From: an uncultured Prevotella sp.
GTDB taxonomy: Bacteria; Bacteroidota; Bacteroidia; Bacteroidales; Bacteroidaceae
NCBI GenBank assembly: GCA_900770395.1
Contig: CAAGKM010000043.1
Span: 186,001-250,000 of the forward strand
Direction of reading: 5' to 3'
Length of the DNA: 64,000 bases
The stretch's first letter is position 1, and each line of letters begins with the position of its first letter. A model generated the notes under the pieces. That model made no database searches. It was not told the origin of the DNA and worked only from the letters and a program-made list of their open reading frames with translations. Below, one piece after another: positions 46,719 to 55,900 of the stretch. The translations under genes and the position numbers were made by a program.

Positions 46719-47382
46719 AGGAAAGGATAAACTGGAACTTTTGCTCGATATGACAGAGCACCCCGAGAATTATTCGGAGCAAGAACTGGAGCAGCTCTTG
46801 GCTGACGGGGAATGTCGTGAGCTCTATCAGCTTATGACTGAGGCAAATCAGGCTTTTGAGGTAAGAAAAGCAGAACAGGTGGCTGACGAGGTGATGAATG
46901 GAGAATGGGAGAGGTTTGCCGACAGGCACTATCCCGCGTCCGGCACAAAAATGTCTGCCTTGACTGTTGCTTTTAGAAAATGGCGCAAGCTGGCTGCCAC
47001 GGTGGCGGGTGTGGCTGTGCTTTCGGGCATGGCGTACGCTGCGGTCTGCATAAACGGTATGCAGCACAAAGGAGAAGCGCCTGAGACTGGGGTGACGGAG
47101 ACCGTCGGCGCAGACAAGCCGGCAATGATGCATACGGAAGAGAAGCGTGACACCGTGACCGTGCGGCCACGCCAGTTTGAGAACGTGGCGCTGGAACAGA
47201 TTGTCGGCGAGCTGGCTGCTCACTATATGTTGAAGGTCGACTTCCGCAGTGAGAAGGCAAAGGCGGTGAGACTCTACTTCCGGTGGAATCCGCAGGACAG
47301 TCCGGCAAAGGTGGCAGAAGCCCTGAATATGTTCAATCAAGTGAGCGTCAGCATTGTCGACGGCAGCATCGTCGTGGAGTAA
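46708..47382 (+). CDS. Short anti-sigma factor with DUF4974-like C-terminus
   Basis: 224 residues from the ATG at 46708, chosen because it overlaps the sigma stop and gives an acidic cytoplasmic domain (MTIEGKDKLELLL); the longer frame from 46588 lies within the sigma gene. One membrane helix is at about 95-112. The periplasmic C-terminus (about 150-224: FENVALEQIVGELAAHYMLKVDF) resembles DUF4974. The FecR domain that normally lies between helix and DUF4974 is missing, so the protein is about 100 residues shorter than usual. It should hold the sigma factor until a signal arrives from the outer-membrane partner. Confidence 0.85.
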   Translation: MTIEGKDKLELLLDMTEHPENYSEQELEQLLADGECRELYQLMTEANQAFEVRKAEQVADEVMNGEWERFADRHYPASGTKMSALTVAFRKWRKLAATVAGVAVLSGMAYAAVCINGMQHKGEAPETGVTETVGADKPAMMHTEEKRDTVTVRPRQFENVALEQIVGELAAHYMLKVDFRSEKAKAVRLYFRWNPQDSPAKVAEALNMFNQVSVSIVDGSIVVE

Positions 47383-47397
47383 GGAAGGAGGATTGAC

Positions 47398-49947
47398 ATG
47401 AAAAGACTGATTTTTTCTCTGTTGCTGCTGCCTCTTGCAATATGCGTTGAGGCGCAGAAGGTGAGCCGCAGCTACAAGAACACGTCGCTGTCGGATGTGC
47501 TGGTGTCTCTCAACAAGGCTTCCAGGCGCTACAGCATCAATTTCATATACAACGAGTTGGAGGACTTTGTTGTCACAGCCAATGTGCAAAACAAAACCAT
47601 TCCCGAAGCAGTGCGCGAGGTGGTGGGATTCTATCCGATGCAGATAACACAGCTCGACAGCATCATCAGCGTGGAGTGTGTGCAGAAAGACAGGACCAAG
47701 CTGCTGGGGCGTGTTGTCGACGAGCAGGGCTTGCCTGTGGAGTTTGCCAACGTGTCGCTGCTCAGCATTGCAGACTCTTCGTTTGTAAATGGCGGCGTGA
47801 GCAATGCCGACGGCCGTTTTGTCATTCCTTGTGCCGTGCATGACGTTCTTTTGCGCGTCACATTCGTAGGATATAAGACCGTGCTTAGGCAAGTGAGGGA
47901 GTTTGGAGATATCGGCGTGATACGCATGCACCCCGAGACGCAGTCGATAGGCGCGGTGGTGGTTAGGGGCGTGCGTCCTGTCCATAAGCTGGGCAGGGAA
48001 GGCATGATGACTCTTGTGCAGGGCACTTCGCTCGCCACGGCAGGAACTGCCTCTGACGTGCTGGGGCTGCTCCCGAATGTTGACGGCAGAAACGGGGCGT
48101 TCACGGTATTTGGCAAACAGGGGGCACCGCTCATCTACATCAACGGCAGACAGGTGCGCAACAACAACGAACTGACGCAGATTAAGTCCGACGAGATTAA
48201 GCAGGTGGAGGTAATCACCAATCCGGGGGCACGCTATTCGGCAGAGGTAAACTCTGTTATCAAGATAACCACCATAAGGAAAGCCGGTGACGGACTGAGC
48301 GGCAAGGTGGAGGCGCAGTACAGGCAGGCACGGCGGGAGAATTATTGGGAGGATACGCAGTTGAACTACCGCAAGGGAGGTCTGGACCTGAATGCGGATG
48401 TCTATCTCTCTAAGATGACCCAGGTGCAGGAGCAGGAGACGCAGGCTGTTATATATAATAAGGTGGAGGAAAATTCCGGCGTCAATGATCTTGTTTATGA
48501 TAATCCAAACGATGTGTATGCCAGTTTTTCAGCCAACTATGATTTCGGCAAGGATAACTTTGCCGGTGTCCGCTACAGTTTTCAGGGCAGCGAGGGCAAT
48601 TGTGTTCTTGATATGGACTGCGAGGATGTCTTCACGGATGGCACCGGCTCGATGCTGAATTACAATTCTAAGATGCGGGTGCCGTTTGGCGGCACTCACA
48701 GTGTTAACGCCTACTACACGGGGCACATCGGCAAATTAGGCATTGACTTCAACGCCGACTATATGCGGCGGAAAGACCGCACCATGCAGCTGATGCAGGT
48801 GACGGAGAACGGAGCGAAAGCCGAAACCGTAAGTTCTGACACCCGCAACAGCTCCAGGATGTTTGCCTCAAAGCTGCTGCTCACCTTGTCGTTGTGGAAG
48901 GGAGAGCTGAGCGCGGGCTATGAGCATTCTGACACACGCCGCACAGGAATGTTTGACGGAAATGGTGGTGTGGAGTCGCACACCGACGACCAGATAGACG
49001 AGAACACCTTTGCCGCCTTTACCGGCTACGACGTGCAGTTGGGCAGCTGGATTGCCACGGCTGGTCTGCGTTATGAGCACACCGTTTCCGACTATTACGA
49101 CCATGGAACATGGGTTGCCGAACAGAGCCGCCGCTATTCCAACCTGTTTCCTAACGTTGGTGTCGGTTATGGTTGTGGTCAGTTTCAGCTTCGCCTGGGC
49201 TATTCCATGCGCACCACACGCCCTTCGTACAACAGTCTCTCCAGCTATATGCAGTTCGATACACGCTATCTCTACGAGGGCGGCAATCCGCTGCTCCGTC
49301 CTTCAAAGCGCCATGTCATTGAGGCGCAGGCAGTCTATAAGTTCGTAAGCCTGTATGCCTCGTACACGATGCACATTGATAACATAATAAACTTTGACAA
49401 GCCTTACGGCGATGATGCCTATGCACATAGTTTTATGAACATGCACGACAACCAGAATCTGAGCGTGATGCTCAGCACAAGCCGCAAGTTTTTCGATTTC
49501 TGGGAGCCCAACTGGAGTGTGGGCGTTGAGAAGCAGTTTTTTGACGCCTCGCAGCTGGGCGTGGAAGGTGTCAGCATGGAGCGTCCGCGCTGGCGGCTGA
49601 AGCTGAACAACAGTCTTCACCTGCCTTGGGGCGTCAGCCTTGGTGTCAACTGGGAGTATTGGAGCCGCGGACATGCGGATAATAATCTTATATATTCCCG
49701 TTCGCAGCTCGACTTCTCACTCTATAAGGGTTTTCTTAACAACCAGTTGTCGGTATTCGTAAATGCCAATGACGTGCTGAAGACTTCGTGGGACAAGAGC
49801 CGCTGGCAGGGACAGTATCTGCACTTCCTCCGCGACAACTATAGCGACAGCCGATACGTCAGTCTCACTGTCCGTTACACCTTCAATGCCACTCGCAGCA
49901 AGTATAAAGGCACTGGCGCGGGAAATGACGAGAAGAGCCGTCTTTAA
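47398..49947 (+). CDS. STN-domain outer-membrane beta-barrel (TonB-dependent-receptor-like) protein
   Basis: 849 residues: signal peptide (about 1-20), STN-like secretin/TonB N-terminal domain (about 22-95: NTSLSDVLVSLNKASRRY), carboxypeptidase-regulatory-like domain (about 100-185: LLGRVVDEQGLPVEFANV), a plug-like domain (ASDVLGLLPNVDGRNGAF, YINGRQV, VEVITNPGARYSAE) and a large barrel (outer membrane protein beta-barrel type) ending LTVRYTFNATRSKYKG. The STN domain usually signals to the anti-sigma factor, so this is the receptor of the preceding sigma/anti-sigma pair. No SusD-like partner is visible; the ligand is unknown. Confidence 0.88.
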   Translation: MKRLIFSLLLLPLAICVEAQKVSRSYKNTSLSDVLVSLNKASRRYSINFIYNELEDFVVTANVQNKTIPEAVREVVGFYPMQITQLDSIISVECVQKDRTKLLGRVVDEQGLPVEFANVSLLSIADSSFVNGGVSNADGRFVIPCAVHDVLLRVTFVGYKTVLRQVREFGDIGVIRMHPETQSIGAVVVRGVRPVHKLGREGMMTLVQGTSLATAGTASDVLGLLPNVDGRNGAFTVFGKQGAPLIYINGRQVRNNNELTQIKSDEIKQVEVITNPGARYSAEVNSVIKITTIRKAGDGLSGKVEAQYRQARRENYWEDTQLNYRKGGLDLNADVYLSKMTQVQEQETQAVIYNKVEENSGVNDLVYDNPNDVYASFSANYDFGKDNFAGVRYSFQGSEGNCVLDMDCEDVFTDGTGSMLNYNSKMRVPFGGTHSVNAYYTGHIGKLGIDFNADYMRRKDRTMQLMQVTENGAKAETVSSDTRNSSRMFASKLLLTLSLWKGELSAGYEHSDTRRTGMFDGNGGVESHTDDQIDENTFAAFTGYDVQLGSWIATAGLRYEHTVSDYYDHGTWVAEQSRRYSNLFPNVGVGYGCGQFQLRLGYSMRTTRPSYNSLSSYMQFDTRYLYEGGNPLLRPSKRHVIEAQAVYKFVSLYASYTMHIDNIINFDKPYGDDAYAHSFMNMHDNQNLSVMLSTSRKFFDFWEPNWSVGVEKQFFDASQLGVEGVSMERPRWRLKLNNSLHLPWGVSLGVNWEYWSRGHADNNLIYSRSQLDFSLYKGFLNNQLSVFVNANDVLKTSWDKSRWQGQYLHFLRDNYSDSRYVSLTVRYTFNATRSKYKGTGAGNDEKSRL

Positions 49948-49983
49948 CAGTACTCCCGTAGCGGAAAGCTATGAATGTAAATG

Positions 49984-50096
49984 TGTCAAAATGAAAACCA
50001 AGTAATCATAATGAATAAATTAGGCACGGATTACACGGAATACACGGCTTTATTATTTATCTTATCCGTGAAAATCTGTGTAATCCGTGCCTAAAA
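49984..50096. repeat. Palindromic dispersed element, copy 2
   Basis: It starts TGTCAAAATGAAAACCAAGTAATCATAATGA, matching (in the opposite orientation) the 11701-11739 side of copy 1. The stem is GGCACGGATTACACGGA (50023-50039) with the near-complementary TCTGTGTAATCCGTGCC (50075-50091). The loop differs from copy 1. It lies between convergent genes. Confidence 0.8.
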
Positions 50097-50101
50097 TGAA
50101 G

Positions 50102-50479
50102 TTACTGTGCCGATGCAATCATCTCGATTTCCACGAGCGCACCCTTTGGCAGGTCTTTCACTGCGAAAGCCGAGCGGGCAGGGTAGGGCTGTGAGAAGAA
50201 CTCGGCGTAAACCTCGTTCATTGCGCCGAAGTCGGCGATGTCGGCAAGCAGTACTGTGGTCTTGCACACGTTGCAGAGGTCGAGCCCTGCTTCCTTCAGT
50301 ATTGCCTGAGCGTTGAGAATCGACTGGCGTGTCTGTTCCTTTATTCCTCCCTCGGGGAATGCTCCTGTCTCAGGGTTGATGGGCAGCTGACCCGATGCGA
50401 ACACGAGTGACGGTGTCTGGATAGCCTGGCTGTATGGACCAATGGCTGCTGGTGCGTTGTTTGTTGCTATTGCTTTCAT
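50102..50479 (-). CDS. ridA: RidA-family enamine/imine deaminase
   Basis: 125 residues, the standard length. Family features include APAAIGPYSQAIQ, FASGQLPINPETG, the conserved Arg in PARSAFAV and the signature ending LVEIEMIA. RidA hydrolyses reactive 2-aminoacrylate and similar imines formed by PLP enzymes. It has the same direction as queC but is separated from it by a short TATTGGGCT minisatellite. Confidence 0.94.
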   Translation of the reverse strand: MKAIATNNAPAAIGPYSQAIQTPSLVFASGQLPINPETGAFPEGGIKEQTRQSILNAQAILKEAGLDLCNVCKTTVLLADIADFGAMNEVYAEFFSQPYPARSAFAVKDLPKGALVEIEMIASAQ

Positions 50480-50529
50480 TGTCTTTTGTTTTTTGATTGT
50501 TATTATTTTTTGATTATTTTCTTTTTATT

Positions 50530-50570
50530 CTATTGGGCTTATTGGGCTAATTGGGCCTATTGGGCTTATT
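50530..50570. repeat. TATTGGGCT minisatellite
   Basis: Four to five imperfect 9-10 base units between ridA and queC, reaching the last codons of queC. Confidence 0.65.
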
Positions 50571-51225
50571 CCTCCTCATATTCCGTGGTGTCGGCGATTC
50601 CCGCTTCCCTCAGCGCCTCTTTGCGCTCCACACAGGTGCCGCACTTTCCGCAGTGTCTGTCGCCGCCCTTATAGCAGCTCCAGGTCTCGCTGTAGTCCAG
50701 CCCTAATTGTGCTCCGCGCCTTGCAATGTCGGTCTTGGTTATGTTGGTATATGGTGCCACCACGTCCACGTTGATGTATGTCCCTGCCGCTGTGGCGCTG
50801 CTCATTGCCTCCACAAACTCCTTGCGGCAGTCGGGGTATATGGCATGGTCGCCGCCGTGGTTTGCCATCATTACGTGCCTAAGTCCGCGGCTCTCCGCTA
50901 TGCCAGCCGCGATGGCAAGCATGATTCCGTTGCGGAACGGCACCACCGTCGACTTCATGTTTTCGTCCTCATAGTGCCCCTCGGGAATGGCGTCGGCGCC
51001 TTCCAGCAGCGAGCTTTTGAAATATCTGCCCATAAACTCCAGCGGTATCGTGATGTGCTCTATTCCTAACCTCTCGCAGTGCATCTTTGCCAGCGGTATC
51101 TCCCTAGCGTTGTGGTTGCTGCCGTAGTCAAACGATATGCCCAGCGCAATCTCGTCCTTGTGTTCATACAGCAGCGTCACGCTGTCCATGCCGCCGCTTA
51201 CAATTATTACTGAGTCTTTCTTCAT
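50566..51225 (-). CDS. queC: 7-cyano-7-deazaguanine synthase QueC
   Basis: 219 residues from the ATG at 51225 (MKKDSVIIVSGG); a frame extension to 51270 adds 15 residues with no support. The PP-loop motif is SGGMDS, further conserved parts are GISFDYGSNHNARE and VPFRNGIML, and the C-terminal zinc site is CYKGGDRHCGKCGTC. QueC converts 7-carboxy-7-deazaguanine to preQ0 using ATP and ammonia, for queuosine tRNA modification. No other queuosine genes are visible here. Confidence 0.96.
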   Translation of the reverse strand: MKKDSVIIVSGGMDSVTLLYEHKDEIALGISFDYGSNHNAREIPLAKMHCERLGIEHITIPLEFMGRYFKSSLLEGADAIPEGHYEDENMKSTVVPFRNGIMLAIAAGIAESRGLRHVMMANHGGDHAIYPDCRKEFVEAMSSATAAGTYINVDVVAPYTNITKTDIARRGAQLGLDYSETWSCYKGGDRHCGKCGTCVERKEALREAGIADTTEYEEE

Positions 51226-51247
51226 CTCCGTTTGTTTTAGTGCTGCA

Positions 51248-51404
51248 AAGTTACGAATAAGCGAGGACAAAACAAAATATAAAATGTAATTTTAATATTT
51301 TTTTTGTCGAGCGGGAGTAACTTATTCAAAGTTATAAATAAGCGAGGACAAAACAAAATATAATAATGTAAATTTAATATCTTTTTGTCGAGTGGGAGTA
51401 ACTT
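51248..51404. repeat. Imperfect 81-base direct duplication
   Basis: Two copies, 51248-51324 and 51329-51404, of an AT-rich sequence starting AAGTTAYRAATAAGCGAGG and ending GTCGAGYGGGAGTAACTTA. It lies upstream of queC. The copies differ at only a few positions, so the duplication looks recent. Confidence 0.85.
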
Positions 51405-51457
51405 AGCGTGAGTTTGATGAATTTGTTAGAGCGGTAGCCGAATCGTCACTATAAGTT

Positions 51458-51540
51458 GTACGAACCGTGATCCGCCGCTCGGTGAACCGCCATCCGCCGC
51501 TGTATGAACCGCTATTCGCCGTTCGGTGAACCGCTAAAAA
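51458..51540. repeat. 22-base tandem array GAACCGNNATCCGCCG
   Basis: Units start at 51458, 51480, 51502 and (partial) 51524, with words GAACCGTGATCCGCCGCT, GAACCGCCATCCGCCGCT and GAACCGCTATTCGCCGTT. With the duplication at 51248-51404 this fills the gap 51271-51600, where no gene is seen. Confidence 0.8.
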
Positions 51541-51600
51541 CATTTATTCTCGATGTTTGGAAATCTCTTCTCGAAGTTTTTTGTCCTGTCTTTCCCCGTT

Positions 51601-52014
51601 TTATTCGTAAACCGTGGCAACCATCCGCCGTGCGCCGCCATAGTCGCGGAACTCGCAGAGATATATCCCCTGCCATGTGCCGAGGTTCAGCCGCCCGTTG
51701 GTTATCGGTATCGTGATGCTTACACCAAACAGTGAGCTCTTGGCGTGTGCCGGCATGTCGTCGGCTCCCTCCAGCACGTGGTCATAGTAGGGCTCGTTCT
51801 CCCTCACTATGTGGTTCATAATCTTCTCCATGTCCGAGCGCACGTCGGGGTCGGCGTTCTCATTGATGCTGAGGGCGCACGACGTGTGTTTCACAAACAG
51901 GTTGAGCAGTCCCGCCTTTGGCAGAGGCTTGGGGAGGTTTGCCATTATCTCCTGCGTCACGAGATGGCAGCCGCGCCGCTTGGCTGCGAGTGAAAATTCA
52001 TATTGCTGTATCAT
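51601..52014 (-). CDS. YjbQ-family protein (UPF0047)
   Basis: 137 residues, typical for the family. Conserved blocks are FVKHTSCALSINENADPDVRSDM, HVLEGADDMPAHAKSSLFG and LGTWQGIYLCEFRDYGG. Members form trimers and some have weak thiamine-phosphate synthase activity; the physiological role is uncertain. Its start overlaps the end of the PH-like gene by four bases, so it is the last gene of a small operon with that gene. Confidence 0.93.
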   Translation of the reverse strand: MIQQYEFSLAAKRRGCHLVTQEIMANLPKPLPKAGLLNLFVKHTSCALSINENADPDVRSDMEKIMNHIVRENEPYYDHVLEGADDMPAHAKSSLFGVSITIPITNGRLNLGTWQGIYLCEFRDYGGARRMVATVYE

Positions 52015-52409
52015 ATATCTGTTGTTTCAATTATTTCATTAACGGTATTGATGAAGTCTTCCTGATTGCGAGGTGAAATGTATATTGTATCGTATTTGTT
52101 GTAATGAATGGCAAGGCGTTTCAGCGATGCTGCCGGAGAGCTCAGCATACAGCGGCTCGGTTCCATCTTCTTGATTGACCTGATGTCGATGGTCTGGTGT
52201 ATGCCCCAGACATAGTATATTTTAAGCTCTTTGCCGTCAATGACATATTTGATACCGAGCATGCAAAAGATGATGCCTGCAAGTACAAGCAGCATTGTTG
52301 AGGCATATACAAGCTTTGCCTCGCTTGGCATGAAGATGATTGGTGCAAACGAAACAATTATGATAAATCCCACCAGCGACAGGCTGATTCTCGTTCTATA
52401 TATTTTCAT
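52011..52409 (-). CDS. Small membrane protein with PH-like domain
   Basis: 132 residues: two membrane helices (about 9-28 and 35-52) followed by a soluble beta-rich segment with YVIDGKELKIYYVWGIHQTIDIRSI, a pattern of bacterial PH-like domains where a membrane hairpin precedes the fold. It ends in a helix (QEDFINTVNEII). The function is unknown. It overlaps the yjbQ-like gene and follows the YccF gene by 15 bases. Confidence 0.7.
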   Translation of the reverse strand: MKIYRTRISLSLVGFIIIVSFAPIIFMPSEAKLVYASTMLLVLAGIIFCMLGIKYVIDGKELKIYYVWGIHQTIDIRSIKKMEPSRCMLSSPAASLKRLAIHYNKYDTIYISPRNQEDFINTVNEIIETTDI

Positions 52410-52424
52410 AATTACTCTATGGAC

Positions 52425-52802
52425 TTATATATGTAGTTCTACATCCTTACCGAACGGGGCGAGCGACAGCCCTGCCATCTTGAAGTGCTGTTTGGCAAAG
52501 GGGATGCCGATGATGGTGACAAAAAGCAGCACTCCGAAGAATATGTGCATCAACCATGCCCACAAACCGCCGAATACGAGCCAAAGAATGTTCAGGGGAA
52601 TGCGGATGCAGCCTGTGGGACTGTCCGTGCTCCTAACTTCTGCTCCGAAAGGCCAAAGGCAGAGCAGTCCTATCTTGAATGTCTGCAATGCAACAGGGAT
52701 GCCGATGATGGTGATTGCCATTGCCAGGCTTCCCGTGAAATAACCTACGGCTGCTTCGAGTCCTCCGAAGAGCCACCACAACAAATTTCCAATAATGCGC
52801 AT
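52425..52802 (-). CDS. yccF: YccF-family inner-membrane protein
   Basis: 125 residues with two copies of the YccF repeat, each with a hydrophobic helix, a small-residue segment and a polar turn: LLWWLFGGLEAAVGYFTG with TIIGIPVALQTFKIG, and ILWLVFGGLWAWLMH with TIIGIPFAKQHFKMA. Both end in a similar phrase (LCLWPFG / LSLAPFG). Members are small inner-membrane proteins of unknown function. Probably first gene of a small operon with the PH-like and YjbQ genes. Confidence 0.93.
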   Translation of the reverse strand: MRIIGNLLWWLFGGLEAAVGYFTGSLAMAITIIGIPVALQTFKIGLLCLWPFGAEVRSTDSPTGCIRIPLNILWLVFGGLWAWLMHIFFGVLLFVTIIGIPFAKQHFKMAGLSLAPFGKDVELHI

Positions 52803-52896
52803 GTTTTACTCTCTTTTTCTTTAATTTCAATATTATGCTATCTTCGTCATTGTTTGTGCAAAGATACGTTTTTTGTTTTAGAATAACAAAAAAACA

Positions 52897-52928
52897 GGAA
52901 TAATTCTGCTTTTTTTGAGAATTATTCC
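52897..52928. terminator. Terminator-like hairpin upstream of the yccF operon
   Basis: GGAATAATTCT (52897-52907) pairs with AGAATTATTCC (52918-52928) across a T-rich loop. A third GAGAATTATTCC copy follows at 52951-52962. It lies between the Tricorn-like gene stop and the yccF start and probably ends the Tricorn transcript. Confidence 0.7.
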
Positions 52929-52975
52929 GTGTTTTTAGGGTGTATTTTTTGAGAATTATTCCATAAATCTTTTTA

Positions 52976-55900
52976 TCACTCTTCCATCATCAGCCTAACG
53001 GCGCGCTCCAGCTGGCGGTCATATCCGCTGATGAAGTCCTCGGGGGTGTTATACACCTCGATGTCGGGACGCAGTGTGTTGTTCTCTCCATATACGCCAC
53101 GCATGTCACGGCATCCCACCTGCGGTATGCCGAATACCAATGAGCGGTCCATGAGTGTCTCCCACCATACTGCGGTCATTGTGCCGGCAACAGGTGCTCC
53201 CACGAGCTTGCCGATGCCAAGCTCCTTGTACACCCATGGGAATCCGTGGCCGTTGCTGTAGTCATCCTCACAGATTAGCACACACGACGGCTTTGTCCAT
53301 TTGTTGAATGGGTCACGTCCTATATACTTGCCCTGTGGCACGAAGTTCTGGTATTCCTTGCCCGAGAGCAGCGTGCAGAGGTCATCATGCAGCCATCCGC
53401 CACCGTTGTGACGCTCATCCACCACCACAGCCTTGCGGTTACGGTTGCTCTCACTGAGCAGTTCCTCATATACCTTGCGGAAGCTCTCGCTGTTCATCGC
53501 CTTTACATGCACGTATGCCACGGTGCCGCCAGAGATGCTGTCGACGAAAGCACGGTTGCGGTCAACCCAACGCTTGTATAATAAAGTGTTGAGATCGGCT
53601 TGTGATATCGGTTTTATTATAATCTCGTCCTTCTTGCCTTTTATGCCGATGCGCACTGGCTTGCCTGCCTTGCCGTCAAGCAGCGGGTAATAGTCGAGAC
53701 CTGCGGTAAGCCTAACGCCGTCGATGCTTTCGATGATGTCGCCAGCCTTTACGCCAGTGCTCTTCACTGCGAACGGACCGCGCTTTATCACCTCCTTAAC
53801 CTTCAGACCGTCCTTTGTCCATGAATCGTCGAGGAACAATCCGAGCGATGCTGTCTGCAGCGATGCGCCGTTAGCGTAGTAGCGTGCTCCCGTGTGCGAT
53901 GCGTTCAGCTCACCAAGCAACTCACTGAGCATTTCGGCAAAGTCGAAGTTGTTGTTGATATATGGCAGGAACTTAGCGTAGTTCTGCTTCATGCCTTCCC
54001 AGTCAACACCGTGCAGGTTGGTGTCGTAGAACTTGTCCTTTACCTGTCGCCATGCGTGGTCGAAGAGATACTGCCGCTCCTCGTAGGGCTTCATGTTGAA
54101 CCATGCCTCGAAGCTGATGCTCTTTGTTGAGCCCGATGCCAAGTTTATCTTCTTCATGCCGCTTCTGCCGCACATATAGATGTCGTTGGCATCCTTGTCT
54201 GTAAGTATCTCGCCCAGTCCGGCATCTTTCACGAGAATCCGTGTGCTGCCTTCCTTCAGGTCTTTCACCCAGAGGTCGTAGCCTGCCTCAAACGATGTCT
54301 GATAGTAGAGCTTATCACCATTGTTTGAGAGGATAGCGTCGCCCAGTTGCGCCGAGTTGTTTGTGAGTCTTATAATGCGGTCGCGGCAGTTGTCGGTGTC
54401 CAGTTCGAGCGATTTTACCTTTTCCACCTCCACGGTCTCGTCGTCTTTTTTCTTCTCCTCAGCCTTTTCTTTTTTCTCCTTCTCTTTCTTCTTTTCCTTG
54501 TCTTTTTTGTCGGCTATCTCCTGCTCTTCTTTGGTCATGCGGAAATGGTCGTATGCATCGAGATCGAAGAACATGATGTAGATGTCATCCTCCGCTCCCC
54601 AGCTTCCGTGGCTACGGTATCCGGCGCGGTCACTCTGGAAGAGCATTGCCTTGCCGCCGAGAGTCCATCGTGCGTTGCCCTCGTTATATCCGCTGTTGGT
54701 GAGGTTCACGGGCTCTTTCTTTCCCGAGGCGTCCACCAGAGCGATGTCGGAGTTGTTCCATCCGCCGTTGCCCTGATAGCATGCGAGGAGCCAGCGGCTG
54801 TCGGGGCTCCAGTCAAACCACAGGTCGCCGTCAGAGTAAGAGTAGTTGTACTTCCCGTCGAGGGCGGTGGTTACATCCTTGTTCTTCAAGTTGATGACGC
54901 GAAGTGCGCAGCGGTCCTCGAAGAATGCCACCTTCTTGCCGTCGGGACTGTATTTTGGCTGGAGCGATGTGGCGTTGGTATTAGTCAGCCGCTCCTCCTC
55001 CAGCTCGGTGGCATACGACAGCAATTTCTCATCCTTGTTCTTGATTGTAGACTGGTAAATCTGCCACACTCCACCACGCTCTGAGCAATAGACCACGCTG
55101 CGTCCGTCGGGAGCGAAGTCCACGGATCGCTCCTGTTCGGGAGTGTCGGTAATGCGCTTTGTTGTCTTGTATTCGGTGGATGTCACATACACGTCGCCGT
55201 GCATGATGAACGCCACCTCCTTGCCGTTTGGCGACACCGCCATCTCGCTGGCTCCGTGGCTGTTCACCTGTCGCATAATCTCTTTGTCGTTGCGGTCTGC
55301 CACAATGTCGATTGACACCTTTTGGGGCTCTCCCTGTGCGCTCATGGTGTAGATCTCGCCGTCGTAGCCGAAGCAGAGTGTGCCGTTGTTGGCTGCTGTG
55401 AGGAAACGTACAGGATTTCCTTTGAAGCGTGTCAACTGCCGGGCATTGCCGCCGTTTAAACCTTTCTTATATATGTTAAATGTGCCGTCCATCTCGCTGA
55501 GATAGTAGAACGACTGTCCGTCGGCTGCCCACACGGGATTGCGGTCCTCGCCCTCAAATGTGGTCATTTTAGTGAACTTGTCGCCACGTTTCATCCAGAT
55601 GTCGCGTGTTATGGGCGATGTGTGGTGCTTGCGCCATTTGTCCTCATATCCTTTGTTGTCGTGATAGAGGATGTCGCCCTGCGCATTGAAGCTGATGTTC
55701 TCCATCGGCAGAGTTGAGAACATGGTGGGACGGCGGCCGTCGGTGTCCACCTCATACACCTGCTGAAAACTGCCTGCAAAGATTATCGACTCTGCCGTTG
55801 GCATGCCTGATGCCTGAAATAGAATGTGGTCGTTGTCCTTCCATGCCACAGGAATCTCACCGCCGCTGTTGGTGGTAAGGCGCTTGGGCTCGCCGCCCTC

